Assembly: GCA_001305055.1 (NCBI GenBank)
Contig: BBZX01000011.1
Location: 1 to 64,000, forward strand
Length of the DNA: 64,000 bases
Direction of reading: 5' to 3'
Source: Clostridia bacterium UC5.1-1C12
Lineage (GTDB): Bacteria > Bacillota_I > Bacilli_A > Erysipelotrichales > Erysipelotrichaceae
The notes under the pieces were generated by a model. It was not told the DNA's origin. It did not search any database and was given only the letters and a program-made list of their open reading frames with translations. Made by a program: the position numbers and the translations under genes. Below, one piece after another: positions 53,086 through 63,194 of this stretch; positions within the stretch are counted from its first letter, which is position 1; each line of letters begins with the position of its first letter.

Positions 53086-54883
53086 TCATTCAACTGTTAC
53101 ACTCTTTGCGAGATTCCTTGGCTGATCCAGATTACAGCCGCGCCGCTTCGCAAGATGATATGCCAGCAGCTGATAGGGAATGATTGAAAGTATGCCTTGC
53201 AGGAGCGGATGAACTTTGGGCAGTTTAAGATGAGTATCATTCCCTGATTGATGATAGAGATCTTCACGAATGACCAAAAGCAGCTTTGCGCCTCTGGCTT
53301 TGACTTCAGCCATATTGGAGAAAGTTTTAGCCGCTAAAGCCGCATCACTGATCAGCGCCAGAACGGGTGTGCCTGCCTCGATCAATGCGATAGTGCCGTG
53401 CTTTAATTCACCGGCGGCATAGGCTTCAGAATGAATATAAGAAATTTCCTTCAGCTTTAAAGAGCCTTCCAGTGATTGCGCATAGTCTATGCCGCGGCCG
53501 ATAAAGAACACATCATGAGCATCACCAATTTGATCGGCAAACCGACAGATCGTATCATTACGAATCAAATCTGCCATTAAAGCAGGCAGCCTGTTTAGAT
53601 CGGCAAGCAATTGTTTTTGATCCTCCATTGAGAGTTGATGACGTTGTATTGCCGCATGAATACAGAATAAAGCAAGCACAGCTACTTGACATGTATAAGC
53701 TTTGGTAGTCGCCACAGATACCTCAATGCCCGCTGCTGTGGGTAGATATACATCTGCCTCTTTCGCAATGCTGGAGCCTTCCACATTCACGATAGCAGCT
53801 GTTTTCACTCCCCTTTGCGGCACATGCGCAAAGCTGCCAGCGTATCTGCCGTTTCACCTGACTGTGAGATTAATACGACAAGTGTTTTTTATCCAAGGGT
53901 GGATTGCCATATCTGAATTCACTGGCGCACTCACAGACACAGCGCATATGAACCAGCTTTTCAAGCCAGTGTTTGGCAATCATACCGGCATGACAGGCAG
54001 AACCGCATGCCACAAAATAAATAAAATCAACAGTGGTCAAATCAGGCATTAGGGTTTCTAAATTATCAAAATTTTCATTCATATAAGCAGCAAGGGTACG
54101 TTTTATGGCCAGCGGCTGTTCAAAAATTTCCTTAAGCAAATATGAATCGAAGCCATTTTTATCTAAGCCTGACAGCTCACGGCAGCTGGTGTGCCAATCT
54201 CGTTCTGCCTTACCTTGTTGATCAAAGATTTCTAACTGTGAGCAAGTAAGCCGTACAACCTCATGTTCCTCTAGTTCAAGAATCTTATTCGTGGCTTTTA
54301 AAAAGGCACTGACATCACTTGCCACATAATTGCCATCATCACTTAAGCCAAGAATCAAAGGTGAATCCTTGCGCATCGCATAGATCGTATCCGGCTCATC
54401 CTCAAAAAGAATGGCCAGCGCGTAACTGCCCTTTAAGTTTTCACCGGCACGCAGACACGCGTCAATTTTATTCATTCCCTGATTCACAAAATCATTAATC
54501 AGGGCAGCAATGGTTTCCGTATCGGTGTCCGAAGCAAAAATGATGCCCTTTTGTTGATAAGTCTGCCGTAATTCATCGGCATTTTCAATGATGCCGTTAT
54601 GCACTAACGTAACCCTGCCAATTGTATGCGGATGAGCATTTACCCTATTCGCTTCGCCATGAGTTGCCCAACGGGTGTGGGCAATGCCGCATGTACCCAT
54701 ATCCTCATTCAGCAATGCTTCAAGATTTTTGATCTTTCCCTGTGCTTTCACTGTTTCGATTCTGCCATGCGTAAAAACCGCCACTCCGCTTGAATCATAG
54801 CCCCTATATTCCAGTGCCTTTAAGCCGTCAATTAAAACACCATGCGCATTTTTAGTGCCTGCATAGCCAATGATTCCACACAT
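53086..54883 (-). CDS. glmS: Glutamine-fructose-6-phosphate aminotransferase (two frameshifts)
   Basis: The enzyme makes glucosamine-6-phosphate, the first committed step to amino-sugar cell-wall precursors. The N-terminal nucleophile Cys follows Met in MCGIIGYAG; EYRGYDSSGVAV and ARWATHGEANRVNAHPH are glutaminase motifs. The isomerase half ends NLDQPRNLAKSVTVE, the family's usual end. Breaks at 53885-53890 and near 53810-53816 are repaired by one added base each and restore KKTLVVLISQSGETADTLAAL. A glmS ribozyme lies in its leader, so it is regulated by its own product. Confidence 0.95.
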
Positions 54884-54899
54884 AAATTATTCCTCCAGT

Positions 54900-55036
54900 T
54901 ATCAGTGCCGAATGGCAGCTTTGTGGCAGTCCTCTGCTTTTGTCCCCATTCTTACGATTCACTGTTCACCGCAGCAGCACCCGCCGAATCTTTCGATAAC
55001 TGCTGTCCTCGTCGACTTTCCTTAGTCCAGGCGCTC
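54900..55036 (-). ncRNA. glmS ribozyme/riboswitch
   Basis: On the minus strand the conserved core is clear. AGCGCCTGGAC carries the cleavage site between the complements of 55036 and 55035. GACGAGG, then TTATCGA and TTCGGCGGGTGC, complete the core in the usual order. A GGCAG/CTGCC stem lies nearer the gene. In known examples glucosamine-6-phosphate is the cofactor for self-cleavage, and cleaved mRNA is degraded, giving feedback on glmS. The element ends about 17 bases before the start codon. Confidence 0.9.
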
Positions 55037-55106
55037 AATTGATCCAACCATGCTTCACCCTTTCAGATGAATCAATCTGTTTACAACTATAACATATTCA
55101 AGAAGC

Positions 55107-55136
55107 AAAAAAAAGAGAGTGAATTTTTCTCACTCT
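55107..55136 (-). terminator. Intrinsic terminator after the NTF2-like gene
   Basis: AGAGTGA/TCACTCT with a seven-base loop is followed by CTTTTTTTT on the minus strand. It overlaps the stop codon. Confidence 0.88.
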
Positions 55137-55500
55137 AAAAAACAATACTGATAATTTTGAGCTGGCCTTGAATCTCAGTCAAGATCATATGATTCGTACC
55201 ATAAAAATTTTGATCGTTGATCTGCTTTTCATAATTACTGTCAACAATCAGAACACCGGCTTCCTCACTGACTTGAAAATTTGTCTGACTTTCATGGAAA
55301 GTGCCCGTCATTTCTGCCTGATAAGCATTCATTGACGCAATGAATTCGTTTACGCTCAAAGTCTGAAAGCCATGGGGCTGATGTTCGATCAAGACAGCGT
55401 GGTCAGCAAACAGGCTGGCAAAGCGTTCAGTTGGAAAAGCTTCGGTTTGCGAAAAATGCAGGCAGTCATAAAAAATACTTAGAAATTGTTCAATCATCAT
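55135..55500 (-). CDS. NTF2-like/SnoaL-type small protein
   Basis: The 121-residue protein has the alpha+beta pattern of the NTF2-like fold: an opening helix (EQFLSIFYDCLHFSQTEAF), FASLFADHAVLIEHQPHGFQTLS, then four strands ending MILTEIQGQLKIISIVF. No catalytic residues can be assigned. It overlaps the phosphatase gene by 11 bases and is probably translated with it. Confidence 0.65.
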   Translation of the reverse strand: MMIEQFLSIFYDCLHFSQTEAFPTERFASLFADHAVLIEHQPHGFQTLSVNEFIASMNAYQAEMTGTFHESQTNFQVSEEAGVLIVDSNYEKQINDQNFYGTNHMILTEIQGQLKIISIVF

Positions 55501-55957
55501 TCACCTCCGGATGCAGTTCCCTTAATAAAGCTGCACATCCCTTCTGTATATCATCATAAGTTTCATCAAAGTTGCCGCTATACCATGGATCGGCTATGTC
55601 TCGATCAAGGCCGGCATAGCTGAGCAGTTTGGTTATTTTATGCTGGTCATCATTGCCTAAGAGACGATGTAAACCATTAATATTAGACTGATCCATTGCG
55701 ATCAGCAAATCATAGGTATCATAATCATGACGTGTTACCTGAACGGCATGATGAGTTGAGCATGGTATGCCCATCTGTTTCAGCTTATCGCGTGTTCCAT
55801 AGTGAATGCCATTGCCTAACTCCTCCTGGCTGACAGCTGCGGAATCGATGATAAACGCATCAACAAGACCATGGTTCTTTACCATATCCTTCATTACAAA
55901 TTCAGCCATCGGTGAACGGCAGATGTTCCCATGGCAAATGAATAGTATTTTTATCAT
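55490..55957 (-). CDS. Low-molecular-weight protein tyrosine phosphatase
   Basis: The ATG at 55957 behind AAGGAG gives 155 residues starting MIKILFICHGNICRSPMAEF, where CHGNICRS is the phosphate loop with the nucleophile Cys and Arg. The general-acid Asp lies in DIADPWYSG. It should dephosphorylate phosphotyrosine in the cytoplasm, commonly on kinases of exopolysaccharide synthesis. The CpsB-like gene at 31029 is an unrelated fold with the same kind of activity. Confidence 0.93.
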   Translation of the reverse strand: MIKILFICHGNICRSPMAEFVMKDMVKNHGLVDAFIIDSAAVSQEELGNGIHYGTRDKLKQMGIPCSTHHAVQVTRHDYDTYDLLIAMDQSNINGLHRLLGNDDQHKITKLLSYAGLDRDIADPWYSGNFDETYDDIQKGCAALLRELHPEVNDD

Positions 55958-56078
55958 GTTCTCAAACTCCTTAATTTTCTTAGTTTTCACTTATTGTTTT
56001 CTCTAACCTAAACATGCGTACCACTACATTCAATAGTACGCCTGTCGCTTTAGAATTCTTGAATAATAAAGTATTTAT

Positions 56079-56365
56079 CTATACTTTCTGTTTTGGAACA
56101 AACTCAATTTCCAGCATCATCCCATACCTTCTGCCAGTCTTTTTAACAGATTTATGGATGGATTTCTCGTGCCATTTTCCAGTTTGCTGATATCTGCCTG
56201 ATTTATGCCCGTTTTTTCTGCAAGTTGCTTCTGTGTAAGGTTCTGAGAAGTCCTAGCATCAACAATTGCTCTTATCACATCAAATTCCGGCTATAAATCA
56301 TCATACTCCTTTTTAAATTCCTGATTCTGCATCTGTTCTTCTAAAAAGTCATCAAATTTTTTCAT
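56079..56365 (-). pseudogene. Remnant of a HigA-type XRE antitoxin gene
   Basis: The frame starts MKKFDDFLEEQMQNQEFKKE, has an in-frame TAG after YDDL, then continues PEFDVIRAIVDARTSQNLTQKQL with the XRE helices (TGINQADISKLENGTRNPS). A further one-base loss near 56130 cuts off the MMLEIEFVPK end. The protein matches HigA-type antitoxins. The TAG is a substitution rather than a run-length error, so this copy looks truly decayed. Confidence 0.75.
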
Positions 56366-56548
56366 TCTTATCACACCTTTCTACATAATCATCTCGATAT
56401 GTCTTCGCACGTTCTATCTCTACTTTAGGGGTTTTCTGCGTCTTTTTTACAAAACCATTTGTCAGTATACTATGTCTGCCCAATTCATACCATAACAAAA
56501 TATCCCTCAAAAGCATCCAACAATTTCAGTCCCCAGCTATATTTCTTA
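56352..56548 (-). pseudogene. Remnant of the partner RelE/HigB-type toxin gene
   Basis: The minus strand reads KKYSWGLKLLDAFEGY, then after shifts and stops LTNGFVKKTQKTPKVEIERAKTYRDDYV, the typical C-terminal end of RelE/HigB (Gp49-like) toxins. The middle is missing or scrambled. It overlaps the antitoxin start by 14 bases, the usual toxin-first order. Apart from this pair, 55990-56900 holds no gene I recognise. Confidence 0.7.
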
Positions 56549-56902
56549 TCTAATAATCAATTCTAAAATAATCTAAATACGATTTGTGCTTGTTAGCATC
56601 TGATCCTCTCCATTAATTGGTAATCTTCAACTATACTAATTTAAAAAAAGTATATCACATTAACGGCAACAAATGCATTAGTTAATCGCTAACTCTCTTT
56701 TATTTTTGCTGTTTCTGAAGTCTTTTTTGCATTCATTCACTTCGCACATTTTCTTGCAGCCTATTTCAGATTTAATAAATTAGATTTACCTCACTCTATA
56801 CAAATAGCTTTACCCTTAATACTTATTAGCAAGCCGAATAAATTTACGAGTATGTCCGTTACACCGCTCTTTAAGTTAAAGCAAAATTTATTCAAAAATA
56901 TG

Positions 56903-56987
56903 TTGACATCGCCAATCTTCTAAGCATATAATAGCGGCATAAATAAGCAAAGGTGCTGAAACAGAAATTGTTTTCAGCACCTTTTTT
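56903..56987 (+). promoter_or_regulatory. glnN promoter and ANTAR-type terminator leader
   Basis: TTGACA (56903-56908), 18 bases and TATAAT (56927-56932) form a strong promoter. AGC-AAAGGT-GCT at 56946-56957 is a short stem with a hexaloop having A first and G fourth. The loop and 3' arm also form the 5' arm of a perfect terminator, AAAGGTGCTGAAA against TTTCAGCACCTTT, ending in T at 56987. GSIII starts 27 bases later. The hexaloop stem is only three base pairs plus an outer pair, weaker than at glnA and asnB. Confidence 0.65.
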
Positions 56988-57013
56988 ATTTAATTAAACA
57001 AGGAGGACTGTGT

Positions 57014-59098
57014 ATGAAACCAATCACTGATGCATTTGGCAGTATGGTATTTAACGAAGCTGTCATGAAAGAAAAGCTGCCTAAAGATGTATTCAAAAAG
57101 CTTAAAGCGACCATCCGCGAAGGAAAAACACTGGATGTCAATGTAGCCAATACGGTTGCCAACGCGATGAAGGACTGGGCAGTAGAAAAAGGTGCCACTC
57201 ACTATACCCACTGGTTTCAGCCGATGACCGGCATTACCGCTGAAAAACATGAAAGCTTTATCGCCCCGGATGATCATGATGGCGTCATTCTCGAATTTTC
57301 CGGCAAAGAACTGATCAAAGGTGAGCCGGATGCTTCAAGCTTTCCTAACGGCGGTCTGCGGGCAACCTTTGAAGCCCGCGGTTATACGACCTGGGATCCA
57401 ACCTCCTACGCTTTTATTAAAGACAATACACTCTGTATCCCAACGATTTTCTGTTCCTTTGACGGCAGCTCACTCGATAAGAAAACACCGCTGCTGCGTT
57501 CCATGGCAGTGCTGAATGAGCAGGCATTGAGAATCCTGAAATTATTCGGCAGTAACGCCGCCCATGTTTCAACAACCGTCGGCTGTGAACAAGAATATTT
57601 CCTGATTGATAAAGAATTATTTGTCCAAAGAGAAGACCTTTTATTATGCGGCCGAACTTTATTCGGTAAATTACCGCCCAAAGGTCAGGAGATGGAAGAT
57701 CATTACTTCGGTATGCTGGATAATCGTGTTTTGGCTTTTATGCAAGAGCTGGATGAAGAATTGTGGAAGCTGGGCATCCTTGCCAAAACGGAGCATAAAG
57801 AAGTTGCTCCCCGTCAGTTTGAATTAGCGCCTATCTTTTCCACCACAAATATTGCTACCGACCACAATCAGCTAACGATGGAATTAATGAAAAAATCGCG
57901 GATAAGCATGGCTTCGCCTGCCTGCTGCATGAAAAGCCCTTCGAGGGGATCAATGGCAGCGGAAAACATAACAACTGGTCGATTTCCACTAACACAGGTG
58001 TCAATCTGTTGGAGCCCGGTGAAACACCGGCAACCAACGCTCAGTTTCTATTGTTTCTCTGCGCAGTGATCAAGGGGGCAGATGAGTATCAGGATTTACT
58101 TCGTGTTTCTGTTGCTACCCCTAGCAACGACCACCGCCTTGGTGCCAACGAAGCACCGCCGGCTATAATATCCGTCCATTTGGGAGATGAACTTACTTCA
58201 ATTCTTGAATGTATCGAAGAAAATACGGTCTATGATAAAATCTATGACAAAAAATGGAAATCGGCGTCGACATTCTCCCAGCCTTTCCAAAGGATACGAC
58301 TGATAGAAACCGAACGTCTCCTTTTGCCTTTACCGGCAATAAATTTGAATTCAGAATGCTTGGTTCAAGTCTCTCAATCGCATGCCCTAACATTATGCTG
58401 AATACCATTGTCGCGGAAGAATTAAGTCTGTTTGCCGATGAGCTGGAAAAAGCTGAAGAGCTGAAACCGGCACTGGCAGCCTTAATCAAGAAAACCATCA
58501 GAGAGCATAAACGGATTCTATTCTCAGGCAATGGCTATACTGATGAATGGGTAAAAGAAGCAGAAAAAAGAGGTCTGCTTAATCTTAAAACAACGATTGA
58601 TGCCCTGCCTTATTACACCTCTGAAAAAATATCAAGCTTTTCACAAAACACAAAATCTTCACTGAAAATGAGATGCGCTCACGCGGTGAGATCCTTCTTG
58701 AAAATTACTGTAAAACAATCAATATCGAAGCCCTGACAATGGTTGACATGGTTCAAAAACAAATCCTGCCTGCCGTTGAAAAGGTCACAAAATCATTAAC
58801 CGAAACCATTCTTAACAAAAAAGCAGTCTCACCCGCCTTTGATTGTGCCGCCGAAATGGATCACCTTCATCAGGTTGATGAAAATTATAAAGCCCTCTAC
58901 TTTGACTGCCAAAAGCTGGAAAAAGCATGCATTAAAACAACTGCCCTTGATTCAATGCATGAACAGGGTAAGCTCTTTTCCACCACAATTCTAAAAATGA
59001 TGGAAACCCTGCGCGCTGATGCTGATGCCCTTGAATCATTATGTTCAGATAAAGCGTGGCCGATTCCCTGTTACACAGCTCTGTTATTTCACGAATAA
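57014..59098 (+). CDS. glnN: Glutamine synthetase type III (three frameshifts)
   Basis: The enzyme is the large hexameric-dodecameric GSIII found in Bacteroidetes and some Firmicutes. The start [20 protein letters not shown] and the [45 protein letters not shown] and [16 protein letters not shown] motifs identify it. Three A6 runs (57890-57895, 58249-58254 and 58624-58629) each need one more A; repair gives about 695 residues, the normal size. It is a second glutamine synthetase beside glnA and shares its leader type. AAGGAGG precedes the start. Confidence 0.94.
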
Positions 59099-59128
59099 AC
59101 ACGAAGCAGCCTGATATACCTGCCCCTT

Positions 59129-59165
59129 AACCCGTCAACATCCCTCAAATTGACGGGTTCTTTTT
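59129..59165 (+). terminator. Intrinsic terminator after glnN
   Basis: AACCCGTCAA/TTGACGGGTT with an 11-base loop is followed by CTTTTT. Confidence 0.9.
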
Positions 59166-59212
59166 ATAAAAAAAACAGCGGATATGCTGTATAGTTATAA
59201 AACTTATCAAAG

Positions 59213-60013
59213 TTATTTTATATGATCAGCCTTAGTTTCTTTAAGTAACCCCAATGCATTCACAGCATAGGCAATGCCATCCTCATTGACTGAACGGGTT
59301 ACAAAATCTGCCTGCGCCTTCAGCTTTTCATTTCCTTGGCCCATGGCAATAGAAAGCGCGGCCTGTTCCATCATTTCCCAATCATTTAAGCTGTCACCAA
59401 ACGCGATATAATCTTCCTGTTCAAAATAGGTGCATAACCTTTTAATGCCGTCTGCCTTGCTGACACCCTCAACAATTAAATCCGCATAGGTTGATTCGGC
59501 AGGGATCACCTTGAGTCCCTCAATCTTTCTAAATTCATGATAATCAGCATTTCTTGAATCATAGGCCAGCATCGTAATGATCGGCTCACCTTTATAAGGA
59601 CGGCAATTGGGCAGCACTTCATTTAAAAATTGATGCGCACGCTTTACATACTCATTACCAGCATCCATCATAAACCAATCATCGCTGCTAATTAATGAAA
59701 GCGCGATTTGATGCTTTGCTGCTATGTCAATGCATTGTTTAACCGCCCTAGCATCTATGCACTCTTCATGAAGCAATGTATGATCCTTCAGCATGACAAC
59801 CTGACCATTGCTTAATACATAGCCATCCCATTCAATCGCATCCATTAAACCGCAGCGCTTCAATGAAGCATAACAACGCCCCGTTGCGATGAATACACGA
59901 TGCCCAGCCTGCTTTAGGGATTGTATCGCCGCTTTCGCTGATTGAGGGAACTCATGCGTTGCTGAATCAAGAAGTGTGCCGTCTACATCAAAGAAAATAT
60001 TTTGTCGTTCCAT
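59213..60013 (-). CDS. HAD hydrolase, Cof-type (IIB) phosphatase
   Basis: The 266-residue protein has motif I FFDVDGTLLDS, motif II ATGR, a IIB cap (residues 85-185), a Lys in VEGVSKADGI and motif IV AFGDSLNDWEMM. Members dephosphorylate sugar phosphates, flavin or pyridoxal phosphates; the substrate is not evident. It is monocistronic, convergent with glnN. Confidence 0.9.
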   Translation of the reverse strand: MERQNIFFDVDGTLLDSATHEFPQSAKAAIQSLKQAGHRVFIATGRCYASLKRCGLMDAIEWDGYVLSNGQVVMLKDHTLLHEECIDARAVKQCIDIAAKHQIALSLISSDDWFMMDAGNEYVKRAHQFLNEVLPNCRPYKGEPIITMLAYDSRNADYHEFRKIEGLKVIPAESTYADLIVEGVSKADGIKRLCTYFEQEDYIAFGDSLNDWEMMEQAALSIAMGQGNEKLKAQADFVTRSVNEDGIAYAVNALGLLKETKADHIK

Positions 60014-60123
60014 AAGTGACCGTCCTTTTATTGATTAAAGTTTACTTCTTTTGCTGATTCAATGTCAACTCACAACTTGAACGCCGCTCAACTTTATGCA
60101 TCTTAAAGTGGCGAACCGCTCGC

Positions 60124-60152
60124 TTGTGAAGCGATTAAACATCGATTATAAT
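60124..60152 (+). promoter_or_regulatory. Promoter of the XRE-TPR regulator gene
   Basis: TTGTGA and TATAAT are spaced by 17 bases, 20 bases before the start codon. No extra palindrome stands out. Confidence 0.6.
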
Positions 60153-60172
60153 GGGGATAGAAGGAGAATGTT

Positions 60173-61252
60173 ATGACACAATTAAAACTAAAAATTGCGG
60201 AAAACCGCCGAAAACTAGGCTTGACACAGGAACAATTGGCCAATCAGCTGGGGATATCGGCAGGAGCGGTGAGCAAATGGGAGAATGGCAGCACGGCTCC
60301 GGATATCAGCTTACTGCCGCCATTAGCCAGAGCCCTTCATATCACTTTAGATGAACTGTTTGATTTTCAAATTCAGCTGACTTCCCAAGCAATTATGGAC
60401 ATAAAAGATGAAGTCCGAACTTGTATGCTTCAGAAAAGTTATGCGGATGGCATCCGCCTGATGAATCACTATTTGCGCCAATACCCTGCCAACGGCAGCT
60501 TACTGCTTAGTGCGGGAACGCTGATCATGATGTACGCACCGCTAGCAGAAAATGCTGATGAGGCCTTTATCAATGAGCAATATCAAAAGGCAGCCAACCT
60601 TTTACAAGCCGTAATTGACCAACAAGACCCAAAACTTACAAACAGCGCTATGTTTTCCAAAGCCTACTGTCTGTTAAACCTGCAGGCATATGAGGAATGT
60701 GAAAAGCTGTTGATAAGCTTGCAGGAACAAACCATTGACGCTTCTGCCATTATTTTAAGCCTTTATGAAAAACAGGAACGTTTTGAAGAAGCCAGGCAAG
60801 CATGTCAGGGGCTGCTGCTGCAAGAAATAAACAAATGTATCAGCTGCCTTTCAGTGCTTGCCCGTCTCAGTGAGGAGAATGAACAAATACCGCTTCTTGT
60901 TTTATCCGGCCAGCTGGAGGAGCTGTTTCAAATCCCGCAAGGCAGCAGTCAGCTATTACTTTGTCACTGCTGTCTCAGCAAACAGAATCTGTCTGAAGCC
61001 GCCCATTACTTTAAGACCTATATTGAAAAGACTTGCACCAGCAGCTACAATTATGACGAGCATCCAATCTTTAAAGGAATCCGCTTAGAGTCGAACGAAG
61101 AAAATCAGCGCTCGGTAAGAAAACGTCTGCTTGAATCATTATTAAAAGATGAGAAATATGAAGTCATGAGAGGCTATTCCGATTATGATGAAGCAATCCA
61201 GCTCATTGAAGCCGCCATTAATAATAATCTGTCAGTAAAACATTCATTTTGA
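60173..61252 (+). CDS. XRE-family regulator with TPR-like C-terminal region
   Basis: Residues 1-65 are a Cro/CI domain: IAENRRKLGLTQEQLANQLGISAGAVSKWENGSTAPDISLLPPLARALHI, cut by a DELF ending. The remaining 290 residues are helical repeats of TPR character (KAYCLLNLQAYEECEKLLIS, LYEKQERFEEARQACQ). This resembles Firmicute regulators that sense peptides or other partners through a TPR domain, although no peptide gene is visible. AGAAGGAG precedes the start. Confidence 0.85.
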   Translation: MTQLKLKIAENRRKLGLTQEQLANQLGISAGAVSKWENGSTAPDISLLPPLARALHITLDELFDFQIQLTSQAIMDIKDEVRTCMLQKSYADGIRLMNHYLRQYPANGSLLLSAGTLIMMYAPLAENADEAFINEQYQKAANLLQAVIDQQDPKLTNSAMFSKAYCLLNLQAYEECEKLLISLQEQTIDASAIILSLYEKQERFEEARQACQGLLLQEINKCISCLSVLARLSEENEQIPLLVLSGQLEELFQIPQGSSQLLLCHCCLSKQNLSEAAHYFKTYIEKTCTSSYNYDEHPIFKGIRLESNEENQRSVRKRLLESLLKDEKYEVMRGYSDYDEAIQLIEAAINNNLSVKHSF

Positions 61253-61296
61253 AAAATTCTGCATCTTCCATAGGAAACGTAAAACTGTCAATTATA

Positions 61297-61322
61297 AAAG
61301 AGGTGAATCTTCACCCCTTTTT
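61297..61322 (+). terminator. Intrinsic terminator after the XRE-TPR gene
   Basis: AAAAGAGGTGAA pairs with TTCACCcCTTTTT around two bases, with one bulged C. Confidence 0.75.
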
Positions 61323-61382
61323 AATTGTTATAAAATCTTTGATAAGGAAAGTCATTGAATTATTCAAGCCGGCTTCATCAAA

Positions 61383-61613
61383 TCATTCTTTAGTTGGTGC
61401 AATAACCAATTTACATGTCGGACAATAATGAGCCTCTGCAATATATCCATTCGCTTTTAACGGCTTAAATTGATTTAATAAAGGAATGCCATGACCAGCC
61501 ACTGTGAAAGTAAATATTGACGGCTTTTCACCATTGGGAATCCATTGAACCGGCTGCCCGGCGTTGGGGATATATCCTGACTGCATTTCATTTTGACAAT
61601 ATGGGCATTTCAT
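61383..61613 (-). CDS. DUF6487-like small zinc-ribbon protein
   Basis: The 76-residue protein has two Cys pairs: CPYCQNEM at the start and CPTCKLV near the end, which suggests one zinc-ribbon. The middle holds SGYIPNAGQPVQWIPNGEKP. It resembles the DUF6487 family of unknown function. It lies 38 bases after the PPK2 stop on the same strand and could be cotranscribed. Confidence 0.72.
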   Translation of the reverse strand: MKCPYCQNEMQSGYIPNAGQPVQWIPNGEKPSIFTFTVAGHGIPLLNQFKPLKANGYIAEAHYCPTCKLVIAPTKE

Positions 61614-61651
61614 TTTAATTTATCCCTCCCTGCATCTGTTTTCAAGAATCT

Positions 61652-63114
61652 TCATCCCTTTTGATCAAGCCGTTTTTCAATCGCATCAATTACTAAGTGA
61701 ATCGTTTTTAAGCGGGCATATTCCTTAGAATTGGATTCAATGATCATCCACGGGGCAAAGGTTGTCGAGGTCAGTCTCAGCATTTCATTGACTGCCGGTT
61801 CATATTGCTCCCATTTTTCACGATTCCGCCAATCTTCATCGGTAATCTTCCACTGTTTCTCTGGTGTATTCTGCCGTTCTTGAAAACGTTTCAGCTGCTC
61901 ATCTTTATCAATTTGCAGCCAGAACTTAAAATCACAGCTCCCCAGCGGCTCAGATCCTGTTCAAATTCATTAATTTCATTATAAGCCCGCAGCCACTGCT
62001 GTTCAGTACAAAAGCCCTCAATTCTCTCAACCATGACCCGGCCATACCATGTGCGATCAAAAACAGCGATATGTCCGTTCTTAGGCAAATGCCGCCAAAA
62101 ACGCCAAAGATAGTGATGGCTTGCTTCATAAGCATTAGGTGCTGAGGTGGGATTTACGTTATAACCGCGCGGATCAAAACAGGCGGCTAACCGTTTAATA
62201 TTGCCGCCCTTGCCTGCCGCGTCCCATCCCTCATAGCATAAAATAAGCGGTATCTTTTTTAAATATAATTCATTCGATAACATGCGCAGTTTTTTCTGGG
62301 CTTTTTTTAATTCCTCTTTATAAGTCTCATCATCAATCGTTAAAGATAAATCAACATCCTGCAGCAATGGCATTGTCAGCAGCGGCATTTTCATCTGGTC
62401 AGCCCGAATGCCGTCATGCTGAAGATTTTCCTTCATTTTTGCTTCAAGGGTCTCTACACAGCATTCCAGAATCTTATAATAGGCTTCATCCTTATCACTA
62501 GCATCGATCAAATGCCATGGTGCATGGTCAGTTTCTGTTTTCTCAATCATCTCATCAAAAGCTTTCGCATATTCATTATAATGCTCATTGCGGTATATAT
62601 CCAAATCCGTTACCCGCCAGGCGGTTGTCTTATCGGCAAGCAATTTTTCAAATCGTTTGGCCTGCTCCTTCTTTGAGATATTCAAGAAGAATTTCAAGAG
62701 CACAGCACCATCATCACAAAGCTGACGTTCAAAGCGCAGAACACTTTCCAGCTGTTCCTTAAAGCACTTTTGCTTCATTTCACGATCAACGCGAAACACT
62801 GAGATTTCCTGATTCCAGCTGCGGTCAAAAATCGTAATTTCCCCCTTTGCCGGCAATTTCAGCCAATAGCGATATAAAAAAGGATAACGTTGTTCAGCCG
62901 CGTCCGCTTCCTTCATTGCACATACTGCAAAACCGCGCGGATCAAGGTTTAATATCATTTTACCAATCAGTGTTCCCTTGCCGCTGGCGCCCCAGCCATC
63001 AAACGTAATGACTGCCGGTACCTTTGCGGTTTTCAATTGCTGCTGAAGCATCGCAAAACGACTTTCCAATTCTTTGACACTCCGCTTCATGCTTTTCTTT
63101 TCTGATTTTTCCAT
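61652..63114 (-). CDS. Two-domain polyphosphate kinase 2 (polyphosphate:AMP phosphotransferase type; one frameshift)
   Basis: The ATG at 63114 behind AAAGGTGG gives about 487 residues with two PPK2 domains. The first has TFDGWGASGKGTLI, NLDPRGF and IFDRSWN; the second has CYEGWDAAGKGGNIKRLAACFDPRGYN, RFWRHLP and VFDRTWYGRVMVERIEGF. Two-domain PPK2 proteins typically phosphorylate AMP to ADP with polyphosphate, though specificity must be measured. As read it stops at 61891. One A added at 61925-61926 restores LKFWLQIDKDEQLKRFQ and the ending to 61652. Confidence 0.9.
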
Positions 63115-63194
63115 AAGCACCACCTTTGTTTTTAGTATACCACTAAATAAGGATATAAAGTATAATAGAAGCATCACCAAGAAATGAGGAATGC

